64,000 nucleotides of DNA from Armatimonadota bacterium. GTDB lineage: Bacteria; Armatimonadota; UBA5829. The position numbers were made by a program, and so were the translations under genes. The stretch covers positions 1 to 64,000 of the forward strand of contig JAMCYN010000098.1 in assembly GCA_023474015.1 (NCBI GenBank), read 5' to 3'. Positions 34,206 to 42,485 of the stretch are shown piece by piece. Each line of letters starts with the position of its first letter. The first letter of the stretch is position 1. The notes below the pieces were generated by a model. That model was given only the letters and a program-made list of their open reading frames with translations, was not told the origin of the DNA and made no database searches.

Positions 34206-34231
34206 TGCAACGTAATATTATATGCGTTGCA
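34206..34231. promoter_or_regulatory. TGCAACG inverted repeat upstream of bioY
   Basis: TGCAACG and CGTTGCA are separated by 12 AT-rich bases (TAATATTATATG). It is about 145 bases upstream of bioY and also upstream of the plus-strand small protein at 34362. It does not match the BirA operator half-site (TTGTAAACC) or the BioR/BioQ sites as I recall them. Confidence 0.4.
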
Positions 34232-34361
34232 CAATGGGGTAAGATTAGTACGGATGTGCTTGCAGCCGGACTTGACTGGCGGGTCACACCAATAACGCGA
34301 TCAACCGCGGCGGACTCTCTGATCAGGGCAACCGAGGCCGGCGGTGGAAAGAGGTAGTTGC

Positions 34362-34535
34362 ATGCGTTGCCGGTGTGGGAACGAAATACATCACGTGCCA
34401 GAGCATCTCAGGAATCTGGCGGATTGGGTATGTCAGCAATGTACAAACGTTGCTCCGAAGTCGAGTGGACTGAGCTTGGCTGAGGAAACCATGAGGAAGC
34501 CAGACGTGCACCGCCCCAAGAAGAAGGCGGCGTAG
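34362..34535 (+). CDS. Small zinc-ribbon-like protein
   Basis: This 57-residue protein, MRCRCGNEIHHVPEHLRNLA and on, has a CxC pair (Cys3, Cys5) and a CxxC pair (Cys24, Cys27) that could bind one zinc, then a polar, Lys-rich tail ending PKKKAA. It resembles small zinc-ribbon proteins of unknown function. AAAGAGG lies about 8 bases before the ATG. It is followed by a strong hairpin at 34560. Confidence 0.6.
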   Translation: MRCRCGNEIHHVPEHLRNLADWVCQQCTNVAPKSSGLSLAEETMRKPDVHRPKKKAA

Positions 34536-34559
34536 GCTGGTGGAATAACGAAGAATCAG

Positions 34560-34594
34560 GATAGAGCCCTCGTCTCTAAGGCGGGGGCTCTATC
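34560..34594 (+). terminator. Hairpin after the zinc-ribbon gene
   Basis: GATAGAGCCC and GGGCTCTATC make a 10-bp stem with a 15-base loop. Only GCGTTT follows, so it is a weak or factor-assisted terminator upstream of der. Confidence 0.5.
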
Positions 34595-34658
34595 GCGTTT
34601 GACGCCTGTTCCGCTTTATGGTACGATCTCCAGTGTCGAATAGAGGGCAAAACTCATT

Positions 34659-35981
34659 ATGGATAAACCGTTGGTCGCTATTGTCGGCAGACCGAATGTC
34701 GGCAAATCGACGCTTTTCAATAGAATAGTCGGGCGAAGGATCGCTATCGTCGAGGATACCGCGGGGATCACGCGCGACCGCATCTACGCCGAAGCCGATT
34801 GGAACGGGCGCGAGTTCGTGATGATCGATACCGGCGGCATCACCTTGAACGACCAGGACCCGCTCAGGGCCGAGGTCACCGTCCAGGCGCAGGTCGCGCT
34901 GGAAGAGGCGGATGTGATCCTGTTTATGGTCGATGTCGTCGATGGAGTCACCCCCGCGGACCGAGAGATCGCCGACCATCTCAGAGGCTCGTCGAAGCCG
35001 GTGCTGGTCGTCTCGAATAAGTCGGATAACGAAGCGCGCGATATGGAATCCTCGGAGTTTTACGCGATGGGGATAGGAACCGTTTACCCCGTATCCTCGC
35101 TCAACGGAAGGTCGGTCGCCGACTTGCTGGATGAGGTGGTGAAGGCGCTTCCCGAGGAGGGCGCGAGAAGCCCCTACCCCGAGGACGCGATCAAGATAGC
35201 GATCATAGGCCGGCCCAACGTCGGCAAGTCATCGCTGCTTAACGCGATATTGGGCGAGAAGCGCGCGATAGTCTCCGAGATACCCGGGACGACTCGCGAC
35301 GCGGTCGATACCGTGCTCCAGCGCGGCGACGAAACCATCGTCCTGATTGACACCGCCGGAATCAGGCGGGCGGGGAAGATTCAAGGCTCGGTGGAGTACT
35401 ATACCGTACTGCGGGCGGTCCGGGCGATGGAGCGGGCCGATGTGGCGATGATCGTGATCGACGCCTTCGACGGTCTGCGCGATGGCGATAAGCGCGTCGC
35501 CGGGTTCGCTGATGAGGCCGGACGCGCATGCGTTGTGGTGGTCAACAAGTGGGACCTGCTCTCTGATGAGGAGTCGATGAGGGAGTTCGGGGAGAATGTA
35601 CGCAATCAGTTGCCTTTCCTGGACTACGCGCCCATTGTCTTCACCTCGGCCCTTAACGGAATGGGCGTGGCGGCGGCGGTCGATACGGCGGTGGATGCCG
35701 CGTCCAACCACGCCCTGCGGATACCTACCGGGGAGCTTAATAGGATTTTGCAGGACGCGGTCGATGCCCACCCCTACGCGCGCAAGGGCCGTGATCTCAG
35801 GATAAAATACGCCACGATGACCGACGTTAAGCCGCCGACCATCGTAATCTTCGTGAACGATCCCGACCTGGCGCATTTCTCATACGTGCGATACCTTGAA
35901 AACCGTATTCGCAGGGAGTTCGCCTACGAGGGGACGCCGATCAGACTGATAATCCGCAAGGCGAAAAAGGAGAGGAAGTAA
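34659..35981 (+). CDS. der: Ribosome biogenesis GTPase Der
   Basis: Der (EngA) matures the 50S subunit. The 440 residues contain two G domains in tandem, with P-loops GRPNVGKS at 10-17 and 184-191, DTGG and DTAG switch II motifs, NKSD and NKWD, followed by a KH-like C-terminal domain (IKYATMTDVKPPTIVIFVND, RRFLENR-like YLENRIRREF). All guanine-binding motifs are present. It is followed two bases later by plsY, an order also seen in Firmicutes. Confidence 0.96.
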   Translation: MDKPLVAIVGRPNVGKSTLFNRIVGRRIAIVEDTAGITRDRIYAEADWNGREFVMIDTGGITLNDQDPLRAEVTVQAQVALEEADVILFMVDVVDGVTPADREIADHLRGSSKPVLVVSNKSDNEARDMESSEFYAMGIGTVYPVSSLNGRSVADLLDEVVKALPEEGARSPYPEDAIKIAIIGRPNVGKSSLLNAILGEKRAIVSEIPGTTRDAVDTVLQRGDETIVLIDTAGIRRAGKIQGSVEYYTVLRAVRAMERADVAMIVIDAFDGLRDGDKRVAGFADEAGRACVVVVNKWDLLSDEESMREFGENVRNQLPFLDYAPIVFTSALNGMGVAAAVDTAVDAASNHALRIPTGELNRILQDAVDAHPYARKGRDLRIKYATMTDVKPPTIVIFVNDPDLAHFSYVRYLENRIRREFAYEGTPIRLIIRKAKKERK

Positions 35982-35982
35982 C

Positions 35983-36597
35983 TTGGTCACAGCCCTCGCG
36001 CTCGTTGGCTGCTACATGATGGGCGCCGTTCCGTTCGGCCTCATCATCGGCAAGCTCACCCGTGGAATCGACATCCGGCAGTACGGCAGCGGGAACATAG
36101 GGGCGTCGAACGTGCTTCGTACGCTAGGCGTCGGCCCCGCTCTGCTCGTTTTCTTCTTCGACACGGCCAAGGGTTTTGTGGCGGCGTGGGGATGTATTGC
36201 CCTGGGCCTGGACCCGCACTGGGTGGTCGCGGGCGCGCTGCTGAGCATATTCGGCCACACATTCTCGCTGTTCCTCGGGTTCAAGGGCGGCAAGGGAGTC
36301 GCCACCAGCCTTGGGGTGATCATCGGGCTGGACTGGCGGATCGCCGCCATCGCATTCGTCGGCTGGGTGGTACTGGTGGCGGTCACGAGATATATATCAA
36401 TAGCCTCGATTCTCGCGTCGCTGTCGGTGCCGCTGCAGATGGTGTTCTGGAAATCGCGCGAAGTGCCCCTAGCCTATCAGATAATGGCGGGAATCGCGGC
36501 GCTGGCGATATTATTGAAGCATATCCCGAACTTGAGGCGGCTGGCAAACGGCACGGAGGCCAGGTTCGGGCAAAAAGTCAGTACCAATGAAGAGTGA
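35983..36597 (+). CDS. plsY: Acyl-phosphate:glycerol-3-phosphate acyltransferase
   Basis: PlsY adds the first acyl chain to glycerol-3-phosphate using acyl phosphate, in the inner membrane. The 204 residues have about five helices and the three conserved loops: GSGNIGASNVLRTLG (about 35-49), GFKGGKGVATSLG (about 100-112) and ILKHIPNLRRLANGTE near the C-terminus. The TTG start is supported by AAGGAGAGGA about 7 bases upstream. Its stop runs straight into a half heptad element. Confidence 0.93.
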   Translation: MVTALALVGCYMMGAVPFGLIIGKLTRGIDIRQYGSGNIGASNVLRTLGVGPALLVFFFDTAKGFVAAWGCIALGLDPHWVVAGALLSIFGHTFSLFLGFKGGKGVATSLGVIIGLDWRIAAIAFVGWVVLVAVTRYISIASILASLSVPLQMVFWKSREVPLAYQIMAGIAALAILLKHIPNLRRLANGTEARFGQKVSTNEE

Positions 36598-36622
36598 TGA
36601 ATGCAGAATGCAGAATGAAGGG
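36598..36622. repeat. Heptad repeat element, half copy
   Basis: TGAATGC, AGAATGC, AGAATGA then AGGG: the left arm only of the element, starting one base after the plsY stop. Confidence 0.65.
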
Positions 36623-36635
36623 AGGAAGATGAGCA

Positions 36636-37163
36636 ATGACGGACCTTGATACGTGCAGCCCGCATGTGCGGCTGGCTCTGGGCACGATACAATCCTATGT
36701 CCGCGATGGGCATATCATCGACGTGCCTGAGGATATTCCCAGGGAACTGATCAACACCCGGGCGGGCGCGTTCGTTTGCATCAAGAAGGACGGCCACCTG
36801 CGCGGCTGCATCGGAACCATCGAGCCTGCGCAGAGCTGTCTGGCAAAGGAGATCATCGAAAACGCTGTCTGCGCCGCCACGAAGGACCCCAGGTTCCTGC
36901 CCATCGAGTGCCGTGAACTCGACCGCCTGGAGTGTTCGGTGGATGTTCTTTCCCCCGCGGAGGAAATTCACGACATCCGCGACCTGGACCCGAAGAGATA
37001 TGGAGTGATCGTCGAGAACGGCTCCAACCGCGGCCTGCTGCTGCCCGATCTTGATGGAGTGGACACAGCCGAGGAGCAAGTGAGCATCGCGCGACACAAA
37101 GCGTTCATCAGCCCGAACGATCCTATCAAGCTCTACCGCTTCAAGGTCAATCGCTTCTGCTAA
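36636..37163 (+). CDS. AMMECR1-domain protein (AmmeMemoRadiSam protein A)
   Basis: This 175-residue protein has the AMMECR1 signature LRGCIGT (about 53-59) and the flanking pattern FVCIKKDGHLRGC, SCLAKEIIENAVCAATKDPRF, LECSVDVLSPAEEI and GVIVENGSNRGLLLPDL. In many bacteria this domain is encoded with a Memo-like protein and a radical SAM enzyme; those partners are not adjacent here. Biochemical function is unknown. GGAGGAAG lies upstream of the ATG. Confidence 0.88.
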   Translation: MTDLDTCSPHVRLALGTIQSYVRDGHIIDVPEDIPRELINTRAGAFVCIKKDGHLRGCIGTIEPAQSCLAKEIIENAVCAATKDPRFLPIECRELDRLECSVDVLSPAEEIHDIRDLDPKRYGVIVENGSNRGLLLPDLDGVDTAEEQVSIARHKAFISPNDPIKLYRFKVNRFC

Positions 37164-37215
37164 GCTCAGCCATAACAACATAATATCTTAACAATTAGTG
37201 CCCGGCCTCTTCAAT

Positions 37216-37231
37216 TGGCACGAGTTTTGCA
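37216..37231 (+). promoter_or_regulatory. Sigma-54 promoter of PEP-CTERM gene 2
   Basis: TGGCACGAGTTTTGCA matches the -24/-12 consensus with the required 10 bases between GG and GC. Transcription would start near 37242, about 38 nt before the ATG at 37280. Confidence 0.82.
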
Positions 37232-37279
37232 CACAAGCTTACCGGCTGGGGGGCTACACAAAACAGGAGGCCGGTACTC

Positions 37280-37828
37280 ATGAAACGAACCTTGTTGGTA
37301 GCCGCATTGGTCGTGCTCGCCACAACCGCCACTCTGGCGGAGACCACCGTTGGGTGGGACTATACCACCATCGGTGACTTGACAATCTACACTTATCTGC
37401 TCATGAACGGCGAAACCAACGACACCATCCTCTCATTTCACGTCTACGCCCCCATGGACTATCGCCAGATTGTCGATTGGACCGCGGACAACGGCTGGGG
37501 GTTCGCCGCCTCAGCCAACCCCTCGACAGGAGGCGCCGACTTCAGTTGGTATGTCGAGCCGGGAGCGGCGGCCGGTTTGGCCTCGGGCGAGATGCTGATG
37601 GTCAGCATTACGACCCCTAGTTCGATCGAGACTAATGAAAACTACTTGGTCCCCGGCACATTCGGCAACTGGGGGTGCGAGTTCGCCACGTGGCCCGGGA
37701 GCGTGCCCATCATGTCCAGCACGGTGGCAGTGCCGCAGACGCTCATCGTGAGCACGCCCGAGCCTGCGTCGCTGCTGACCCTGTGTGCGGGATGCCTGGG
37801 CGTTTGGATAAGGCGCAGGAAATCCTAA
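37280..37828 (+). CDS. PEP-CTERM surface protein 2
   Basis: This 182-residue protein has a signal peptide (about 3-20, cleavage after TLA), a beta-rich body with several Trp (for example WTADNGWGFAAS) and a C-terminal TPEPAS, hydrophobic stretch and RRRKS end. It is the same class as the protein at 32905 but not closely similar in the body. AGGAGG lies 10 bases before the ATG. The sigma-54 promoter upstream and the strong hairpin at 37863 make it a single-gene unit. Function beyond surface display is unknown. Confidence 0.85.
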   Translation: MKRTLLVAALVVLATTATLAETTVGWDYTTIGDLTIYTYLLMNGETNDTILSFHVYAPMDYRQIVDWTADNGWGFAASANPSTGGADFSWYVEPGAAAGLASGEMLMVSITTPSSIETNENYLVPGTFGNWGCEFATWPGSVPIMSSTVAVPQTLIVSTPEPASLLTLCAGCLGVWIRRRKS

Positions 37829-37862
37829 GTTTTCTTCCCGATCCTCTCATCGTGCCAATTAA

Positions 37863-37907
37863 CCGAAACCGCCTTGCACGTGAATGTCAAGTGCAAGGCG
37901 GTTTCGG
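37863..37907 (+). terminator. 17-bp hairpin after PEP-CTERM gene 2
   Basis: CCGAAACCGCCTTGCAC and GTGCAAGGCGGTTTCGG are perfectly complementary around an 11-base loop. No U-tract follows; it probably still ends or protects the transcript. Confidence 0.6.
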
Positions 37908-37921
37908 CGTTGCATGCTCAT

Positions 37922-38160
37922 CGCGAAAACGCGAAAGGGCGAAAGCGCGAAAGGGGAAGGGAGGGATTAGAAATCCCGGATTGGCTCTGGGGTGGCGATT
38001 CGGAAATCGCCACCCATCACACTCTAGAATAGATAACTCCTACTGGGCTACTCAGGGCCTACGGAGTGCTGTTCCCCTATGCCCTTTTCGTGTTTTCGTT
38101 CCTTTCGGGCTTTCGTGGTTAAACTCCCCTCCCTTTTCGCGTTTTCGCTCTTTCGCGATT
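37922..38160. repeat. Octad CGAAA repeats in inverted arrangement
   Basis: The left block (37922-37961) is CGCGAAAA, CGCGAAAG, GGCGAAAG, CGCGAAAG, GGGAAGGG. The right blocks are TTTTCGTG, TTTTCGTT, CCTTTCGG, GCTTTCGT (38085-38116) and TTTTCGCG, TTTTCGCT, CTTTCGCG (38134-38157). Between them are a GGGTGGCGATT hairpin (37990-38015) and a 30-base stretch (38035-38064) found inverted at 59062-59091. It fills the gap before nusA. Confidence 0.75.
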
Positions 38161-38205
38161 AGGAGGCTGCATTCAATGTGGGATGCGCCGTATCGCCTTT
38201 TCTTC

Positions 38206-38234
38206 TTGCAAAATGAAGACGCTTTTGATATACT
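38206..38234 (+). promoter_or_regulatory. Sigma-70 promoter of the nusA operon
   Basis: TTGCAA (38206-38211), a 17-base spacer and TATACT (38229-38234). The start would be near 38241, about 80 nt before nusA. Confidence 0.65.
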
Positions 38235-38262
38235 GACTTGTAACTAATTGGCGTCATTGACA

Positions 38263-38287
38263 GAGTGGGTGTCACGCCCACTCTTTT
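38263..38287 (+). terminator. Terminator-like hairpin in the nusA leader (possible attenuator)
   Basis: GAGTGGG and CCCACTC form a 7-bp stem around TGTCACG, followed by TTTT. It lies between the predicted promoter and nusA, so transcription must pass it. NusA itself affects hairpin-dependent termination, so feedback control is plausible. Confidence 0.6.
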
Positions 38288-38319
38288 CAGTTTACAATGG
38301 TGTCGGGAGATAATGGCCA

Positions 38320-39591
38320 ATGAATGCGGATTTCCTGGATGCTCTTCGGCAAATAGAAAAAGAGAAAGAGATACCCTTAGAGGTGCTGCTTTCCGCGATA
38401 GAAACGGCCCTGGAGACGGCGTATAAGAAGAACTTCGCCGCCATCGGGGATGTTCGCGTGCGCGTCAGCTCATCCAAGGGCGGCTTTCACGTGTTTTGCG
38501 AGAAGGATGTCGTCGAAACTGTCGAGAACGAGCATACCGAGTTAACCGTGGCCGAGGCCCGAAAGCATAACCCCGATGCCGTGATCGGTGACGCTATCGA
38601 GATCGAAGTCACCCCGGAGAACTTTGGCCGCATCGCCGCGCAAACAGCGAAGCAGGTCGTGGTTCAGAGGATACGCGAGGCTGAGCGCGAGCGCGTTTAT
38701 GAAGAGTTCGGCGAGAGGGTCGGAGAGGTAATCACCTGCACCGTCCAGCGCCGCGAGCAGCGCAACGTGTTTGTGAACCTCGGCAAGGTGGAGGCGTTAT
38801 TGCCTCCAGCCGAGCAGGTTCCGACGGAGCCATACAGGTTCAACGACCGCGTGAAAGTCTACGTTCTGGAAGTGCGCCGGACCCCCAAGGGGCCGCAGGT
38901 CGTCGTGTCCAGGACGCACCCGAGCCTGATAAGAAGGCTCTTCGAGCTTGAGGTTCCGGAGATCGCCGAGGGAATCGTGACAATCAAATCTGTCGCGAGA
39001 GAGCCCGGAGCCCGGACCAAGGTCGCGGTGCATTCGAGTGACGACAAAGTGGACGCCATGGGAGCCTGTGTGGGCCATCGGGGGACGCGGGTCCAGTCGG
39101 TGGTCAACGAACTCTATGGCGAGAAGATAGACATCGTCCGTTGGAACGAGAACATCGAGAAGTTTATCGGCGAAGCGCTTTCACCGGCTAAGTCGATCTC
39201 TGTCAAGTGCGACGAGTCGACCAAGACCGCGCTCGTGATAATGCCGGACAGCCAGTTGTCGCTGGCCATAGGCAAGTCCGGGCAGAACGTTCGGCTTGCC
39301 GCAAGGCTCACCGGCTGGCGGATCGACATACGCAGCGAGTCGCAGCTTGCCCGCGCCGCGCTGACCGGCGAGGATATTTCGGCGGTGGTCGCGGAAGTCG
39401 ATGCGCCGCCTGTTGAGATCGAAGAGCCCGCCGAGATCGAAATTGTCGAAGAGGTCGCCGAGGTCGCCAATGATGAAGTTCAAGAGCTTGATCTCGACAC
39501 CGAGCCGGAGACTCTCGACCGAGTGATTACTCTCAAGGACATCAAGATGCCTGCGGAGTCCAAGCCGACCGCGGAACCCGCGGAAAGTTGA
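38320..39591 (+). CDS. nusA: Transcription termination/antitermination factor NusA
   Basis: NusA binds RNA polymerase and modulates pausing and termination. The 423 residues hold the N-terminal RNAP-binding domain (1-~125), an S1 domain (GEVITCTVQRREQRNVFVNLGKVEALLP, about 135-200), and KH1 and KH2 domains (GACVGHRGTRVQSVVNEL and AIGKSGQNVRLAARLTGW). A Glu-rich tail of about 70 residues follows (EEPAEIEIVEEVAEVANDE) in place of the acidic repeats of proteobacterial NusA. rimP, normally just upstream, is absent. The downstream genes rnpM, infB, DUF503, rbfA, nrnA and truB follow on the same strand. Confidence 0.95.
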   Translation: MNADFLDALRQIEKEKEIPLEVLLSAIETALETAYKKNFAAIGDVRVRVSSSKGGFHVFCEKDVVETVENEHTELTVAEARKHNPDAVIGDAIEIEVTPENFGRIAAQTAKQVVVQRIREAERERVYEEFGERVGEVITCTVQRREQRNVFVNLGKVEALLPPAEQVPTEPYRFNDRVKVYVLEVRRTPKGPQVVVSRTHPSLIRRLFELEVPEIAEGIVTIKSVAREPGARTKVAVHSSDDKVDAMGACVGHRGTRVQSVVNELYGEKIDIVRWNENIEKFIGEALSPAKSISVKCDESTKTALVIMPDSQLSLAIGKSGQNVRLAARLTGWRIDIRSESQLARAALTGEDISAVVAEVDAPPVEIEEPAEIEIVEEVAEVANDEVQELDLDTEPETLDRVITLKDIKMPAESKPTAEPAES

Positions 39592-39609
39592 CTCCCCGTG
39601 GGGAACTTT

Positions 39610-39637
39610 GTTGCTTCGGTTCCGAAGGGGCCGAAGC
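39610..39637. repeat. GTTGCTTCGG dispersed palindrome, copy 1
   Basis: The 28 bases carry GCTTCGG and CCGAAGC arms around TTCCGAAGGGG. The inverted match at 52411-52438 differs by one base. Both copies follow a stop codon by fewer than 20 bases. Confidence 0.65.
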
Positions 39638-39659
39638 TCCAAGCGCACAACGGGATGAG

Positions 39660-39980
39660 ATGGATTATCAGCGCAAGGTTCCTATCAGGACGTGTGTTTC
39701 GTGCCGGGACTCATCGGCCAAGAATGAGCTTATCCGTATTGTGCGGTCGGTGGATGGGGTAGTGCGCATCGACCCGAGCGGGAAACTGCCGGGCCGCGGC
39801 GCGTATCTGTGCGGCGCGAAGAAATGCCTTGCGCAGGCGCTCAAGGCAAACAAGTTAAATCGGGCGCTCCGGTGCGAGATACCTGAGAGCCTGAAAGTTG
39901 AGTTGGGAAATCTCGTGGTTAAAGAAGATACCGGGAATGAACTCGATGGCGATGGGGATTATCATATGAAAGCTGAATGA
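39660..39980 (+). CDS. rnpM: RNase P modulator RnpM (YlxR)
   Basis: This 106-residue protein of the YlxR family has the signature RTCVSCRD (about 9-16), ELIRIVRSVDGVVRIDPSGKLPGRGAYLC (about 23-51) and a Lys-rich segment (LAQALKANKLNRAL). Bacillus RnpM binds RNase P RNA. The start at 39660 (MDYQRKVP) is used because the upstream reading frame is a dispersed repeat. It lies between nusA and infB as in Firmicutes. Confidence 0.85.
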   Translation: MDYQRKVPIRTCVSCRDSSAKNELIRIVRSVDGVVRIDPSGKLPGRGAYLCGAKKCLAQALKANKLNRALRCEIPESLKVELGNLVVKEDTGNELDGDGDYHMKAE

Positions 39981-40140
39981 CTCAGAATCCTTTGTCAATT
40001 CCGCATTCATCCCTCTGTACTCGCCCCGGCATCCCCTCTTGCCACGTCATGTTCATTTTGCGTTTCCAGTTGTTTTCGCGCTCTCGCACTCAGATAGGCG
40101 AGGAGCGTTCAGTAATTCATACGAGCCTCCGAGACCCGGC

Positions 40141-40175
40141 TTCGGACTTCCGACCTCGGACATCGGACCTCGATT
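40141..40175. repeat. TTCGGAC heptads upstream of infB
   Basis: TTCGGAC, TTCCGAC, CTCGGAC, ATCGGAC, CTCGATT: another heptad block of different sequence, ending about 10 bases before the infB ribosome site. Confidence 0.65.
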
Positions 40176-40197
40176 CTTAAAGGTGAGGTGGACAAAT

Positions 40198-42144
40198 ATG
40201 AGCGAGACAAAAGTATTCGAACTCGCGAAGGACCTGGGCATCACCAACAGTGACCTGATAGCCGTCCTTAGAGAGCTTGGTATTACGGTCACGGGTGGTT
40301 CCAGCGTGCTGGACGCCTCTACCGCCGGCACCGTCCGTGAGATGGTCTCTCAGGACAAGGGCATCATAAAGCAAGCGAAGACCATCGAGGTCCCTCAGGC
40401 GCTGTCGGTCCGGGAGTTGGCCGAGGCGCTGGGCGTGCAAGCCGCGGACGTTCAGAAGCGGCTTGTTGAAATGGGTATCCTGGCCAGCGTCAACCAGCAG
40501 ATAGGCGCTGACGTCGCGGGCGTAGTCGCCGAGAAATGGGGTTATTCGGTCAAGATTGTCGCAAAGCAGGAAGTGCGGGAGAAGCCCGCTAAACTGACTC
40601 CGCAGCCCAAGACCAAGCATTCGACGAAGATGGTTCCGAGGCCGCCGGTGATCACGGTTATGGGTCACGTCGACCACGGCAAGACCACCCTGCTCGACGC
40701 CATTCGCAGAACAAACGTCACTGAGCAGGAGTTCGGCGGAATCACGCAGCATATCGGCGCATACCAGGTGGACTGGAAGGGAAAGAAGATCACGTTCCTC
40801 GACACCCCAGGCCACGAGGCGTTCACGGCCATGCGCGCCAGGGGTGCCAGCGTGACAGATATAGCCGTGCTTGTTGTCGCGGCGGACGACGCCGTGATGC
40901 CGCAGACGGTCGAGGCAATTCATCATGCGCGCGCCGCAGGGGTGCCTATCATCGTCGCGATCAATAAGATTGATAAACCCGAGGCAAACGTCGAGCGCAC
41001 CATGCAGCAGCTTATGGAGCAGGAACTGATGCCCGAGGAATGGGGCGGAGACACCATCGTGGTGAAGACCGCCGCCAAGGCGGGCCAAGGCATCGACGAG
41101 CTTCTGGAGATGATACTGCTCGTTTCGGAGATGGCGGATTTGCGAGCGGAGGCTTCGGCGAGCAAGGTCGCGGGCAACGTCATCGAGGCGCAGATCGACC
41201 CGCGCAGAGGACCTGTAGCCACGGTCCTGATAGAGCGCGGGACGTTGAAGCTCGGAGCCGCTGTTGTCGCCGGTGAGGCGTTCGGTAAGATCAAAGCGAT
41301 GTATAACGACAAGGGCGAGCGGATCACCAAGGCGGGACCCGCAACCCCCGTGGAGATTCTCGGGCTTTCGAGCGCACCTCAGGCAGGTGACAAACTCGAA
41401 TCCGCCAAGGACGAGCGCGAGGCCCGGAACATAGCGGATAAGCGTGCACAGGAAAGCCGCGCGGAGCGTATGGCATCGACCACCAAGATCACCCTTGAGG
41501 ACCTATACAAGCAGATCCAGGAAGGCACGGTCAAGAAGCTGGGAATCGTGCTCAAGGCCGACGTTCAGGGTTCCGAAGAGGCCGTGAGGCAGTCACTGAT
41601 GAAGATCGAACACGAAGAAGTCCGCGTTGATATCATCCATTCGAGCGTCGGCAACATAAACGAATCGGACATCCTGCTCGCATCAGCGTCGAATGCGATT
41701 GTGCTCGGCTTCAACGTCAAGGTCGATGCGCAGTCGGCTAGAATGGCCGAAGCGGAGCATGTCGAGATCAGGACATATAACGTCATCTACGAGTTGACCA
41801 AAGACGTTCGGGCCGCCATGTCCGGTCTGCTTGCTCCTGTGTACGAAGAGGTCCATCTGGGCGATGCCGAGGTTCGCGCGACATTCAGGCTTCCGAACCA
41901 GGGTAACGTCGCCGGCTGCTATGTGACTGACGGGCGCGTGGTAAGAAACGAGCATGTCCGCGTCCGCAGGGACGGCCAGGTGATCTTCGAAGGCAAGTTG
42001 GACACGCTGAAGCACCTCAAAGAAGAAGTCAAGGAGATGGCGCAGGGCTACGAGTGCGGCATCAAGACCCAGGGCTTCAGCGAGTACCAAATCGGCGATA
42101 CCATCGAGTGCTATACACAGAAACAGATCGCCCGAGCGGTGTAA
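40198..42144 (+). CDS. infB: Translation initiation factor IF-2
   Basis: IF-2 places fMet-tRNA on the 30S and promotes subunit joining. The 648 residues have two short IF2-N-like domains (1-~120, [20 protein letters not shown] and [20 protein letters not shown]), the G domain with GHVDHGKT (156-163), DTPGHEAF and NKIDKPEA, then domains II-IV with [11 protein letters not shown] and GYECGI. It lacks the long charged N-terminal extension of many IF-2s. AGGTGAGGTGG precedes ATG 40198, although the frame is open further upstream. Confidence 0.96.
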   Translation: MSETKVFELAKDLGITNSDLIAVLRELGITVTGGSSVLDASTAGTVREMVSQDKGIIKQAKTIEVPQALSVRELAEALGVQAADVQKRLVEMGILASVNQQIGADVAGVVAEKWGYSVKIVAKQEVREKPAKLTPQPKTKHSTKMVPRPPVITVMGHVDHGKTTLLDAIRRTNVTEQEFGGITQHIGAYQVDWKGKKITFLDTPGHEAFTAMRARGASVTDIAVLVVAADDAVMPQTVEAIHHARAAGVPIIVAINKIDKPEANVERTMQQLMEQELMPEEWGGDTIVVKTAAKAGQGIDELLEMILLVSEMADLRAEASASKVAGNVIEAQIDPRRGPVATVLIERGTLKLGAAVVAGEAFGKIKAMYNDKGERITKAGPATPVEILGLSSAPQAGDKLESAKDEREARNIADKRAQESRAERMASTTKITLEDLYKQIQEGTVKKLGIVLKADVQGSEEAVRQSLMKIEHEEVRVDIIHSSVGNINESDILLASASNAIVLGFNVKVDAQSARMAEAEHVEIRTYNVIYELTKDVRAAMSGLLAPVYEEVHLGDAEVRATFRLPNQGNVAGCYVTDGRVVRNEHVRVRRDGQVIFEGKLDTLKHLKEEVKEMAQGYECGIKTQGFSEYQIGDTIECYTQKQIARAV

Positions 42145-42425
42145 TGATTGTTGGAATACTTACAGTGGACCTGTCCGTCCCGGGAAGCAACTCGCTTAAG
42201 GACAAGCGGCAGGTCATAAAGAGCATGTTGACGCTCATAGGCAACAAGTTCAACGTCTCGGCGGCTGAGATAGACCATCTGGACTCTCACCGCCGGGCGG
42301 AGCTTGCATTCGCCTGCGTCAGTAACGATCAGTCGCTGGCCAACAGAATGCTCGATAAGATACTCGATTACATAAGGTCCAACCCGATGTGCGAGGTGGT
42401 TGACGAAGACCTCCAGTTCGTCTGA
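42144..42425 (+). CDS. DUF503 family protein (YlxP)
   Basis: This 93-residue protein, [20 protein letters not shown] and on, matches the YlxP/DUF503 family: a small ferredoxin-like fold protein of unknown function almost always encoded between infB and rbfA. Typical elements are LKDKRQVIKSMLTLI and ELAFACVSNDQSLANRMLDKI. Its ATG overlaps the infB stop by one base. Confidence 0.9.
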   Translation: MIVGILTVDLSVPGSNSLKDKRQVIKSMLTLIGNKFNVSAAEIDHLDSHRRAELAFACVSNDQSLANRMLDKILDYIRSNPMCEVVDEDLQFV

Positions 42426-42485
42426 GCCGTTTTCGGAGTGCGCCGTGATCCGGCGCTCTGCCTGCTTTTGGTAAAGGTATTAGAT

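Noticed and set aside
39588..39659. Extended N-terminus of rnpM
   Set aside because: The extra codons come from the dispersed 28-base repeat; homologues begin at the MDYQRKVP-type start.
40039..40197. Extended N-terminus of infB
   Set aside because: It includes a heptad repeat and lacks the usual IF-2 charge pattern; ATG 40198 has a good ribosome site.
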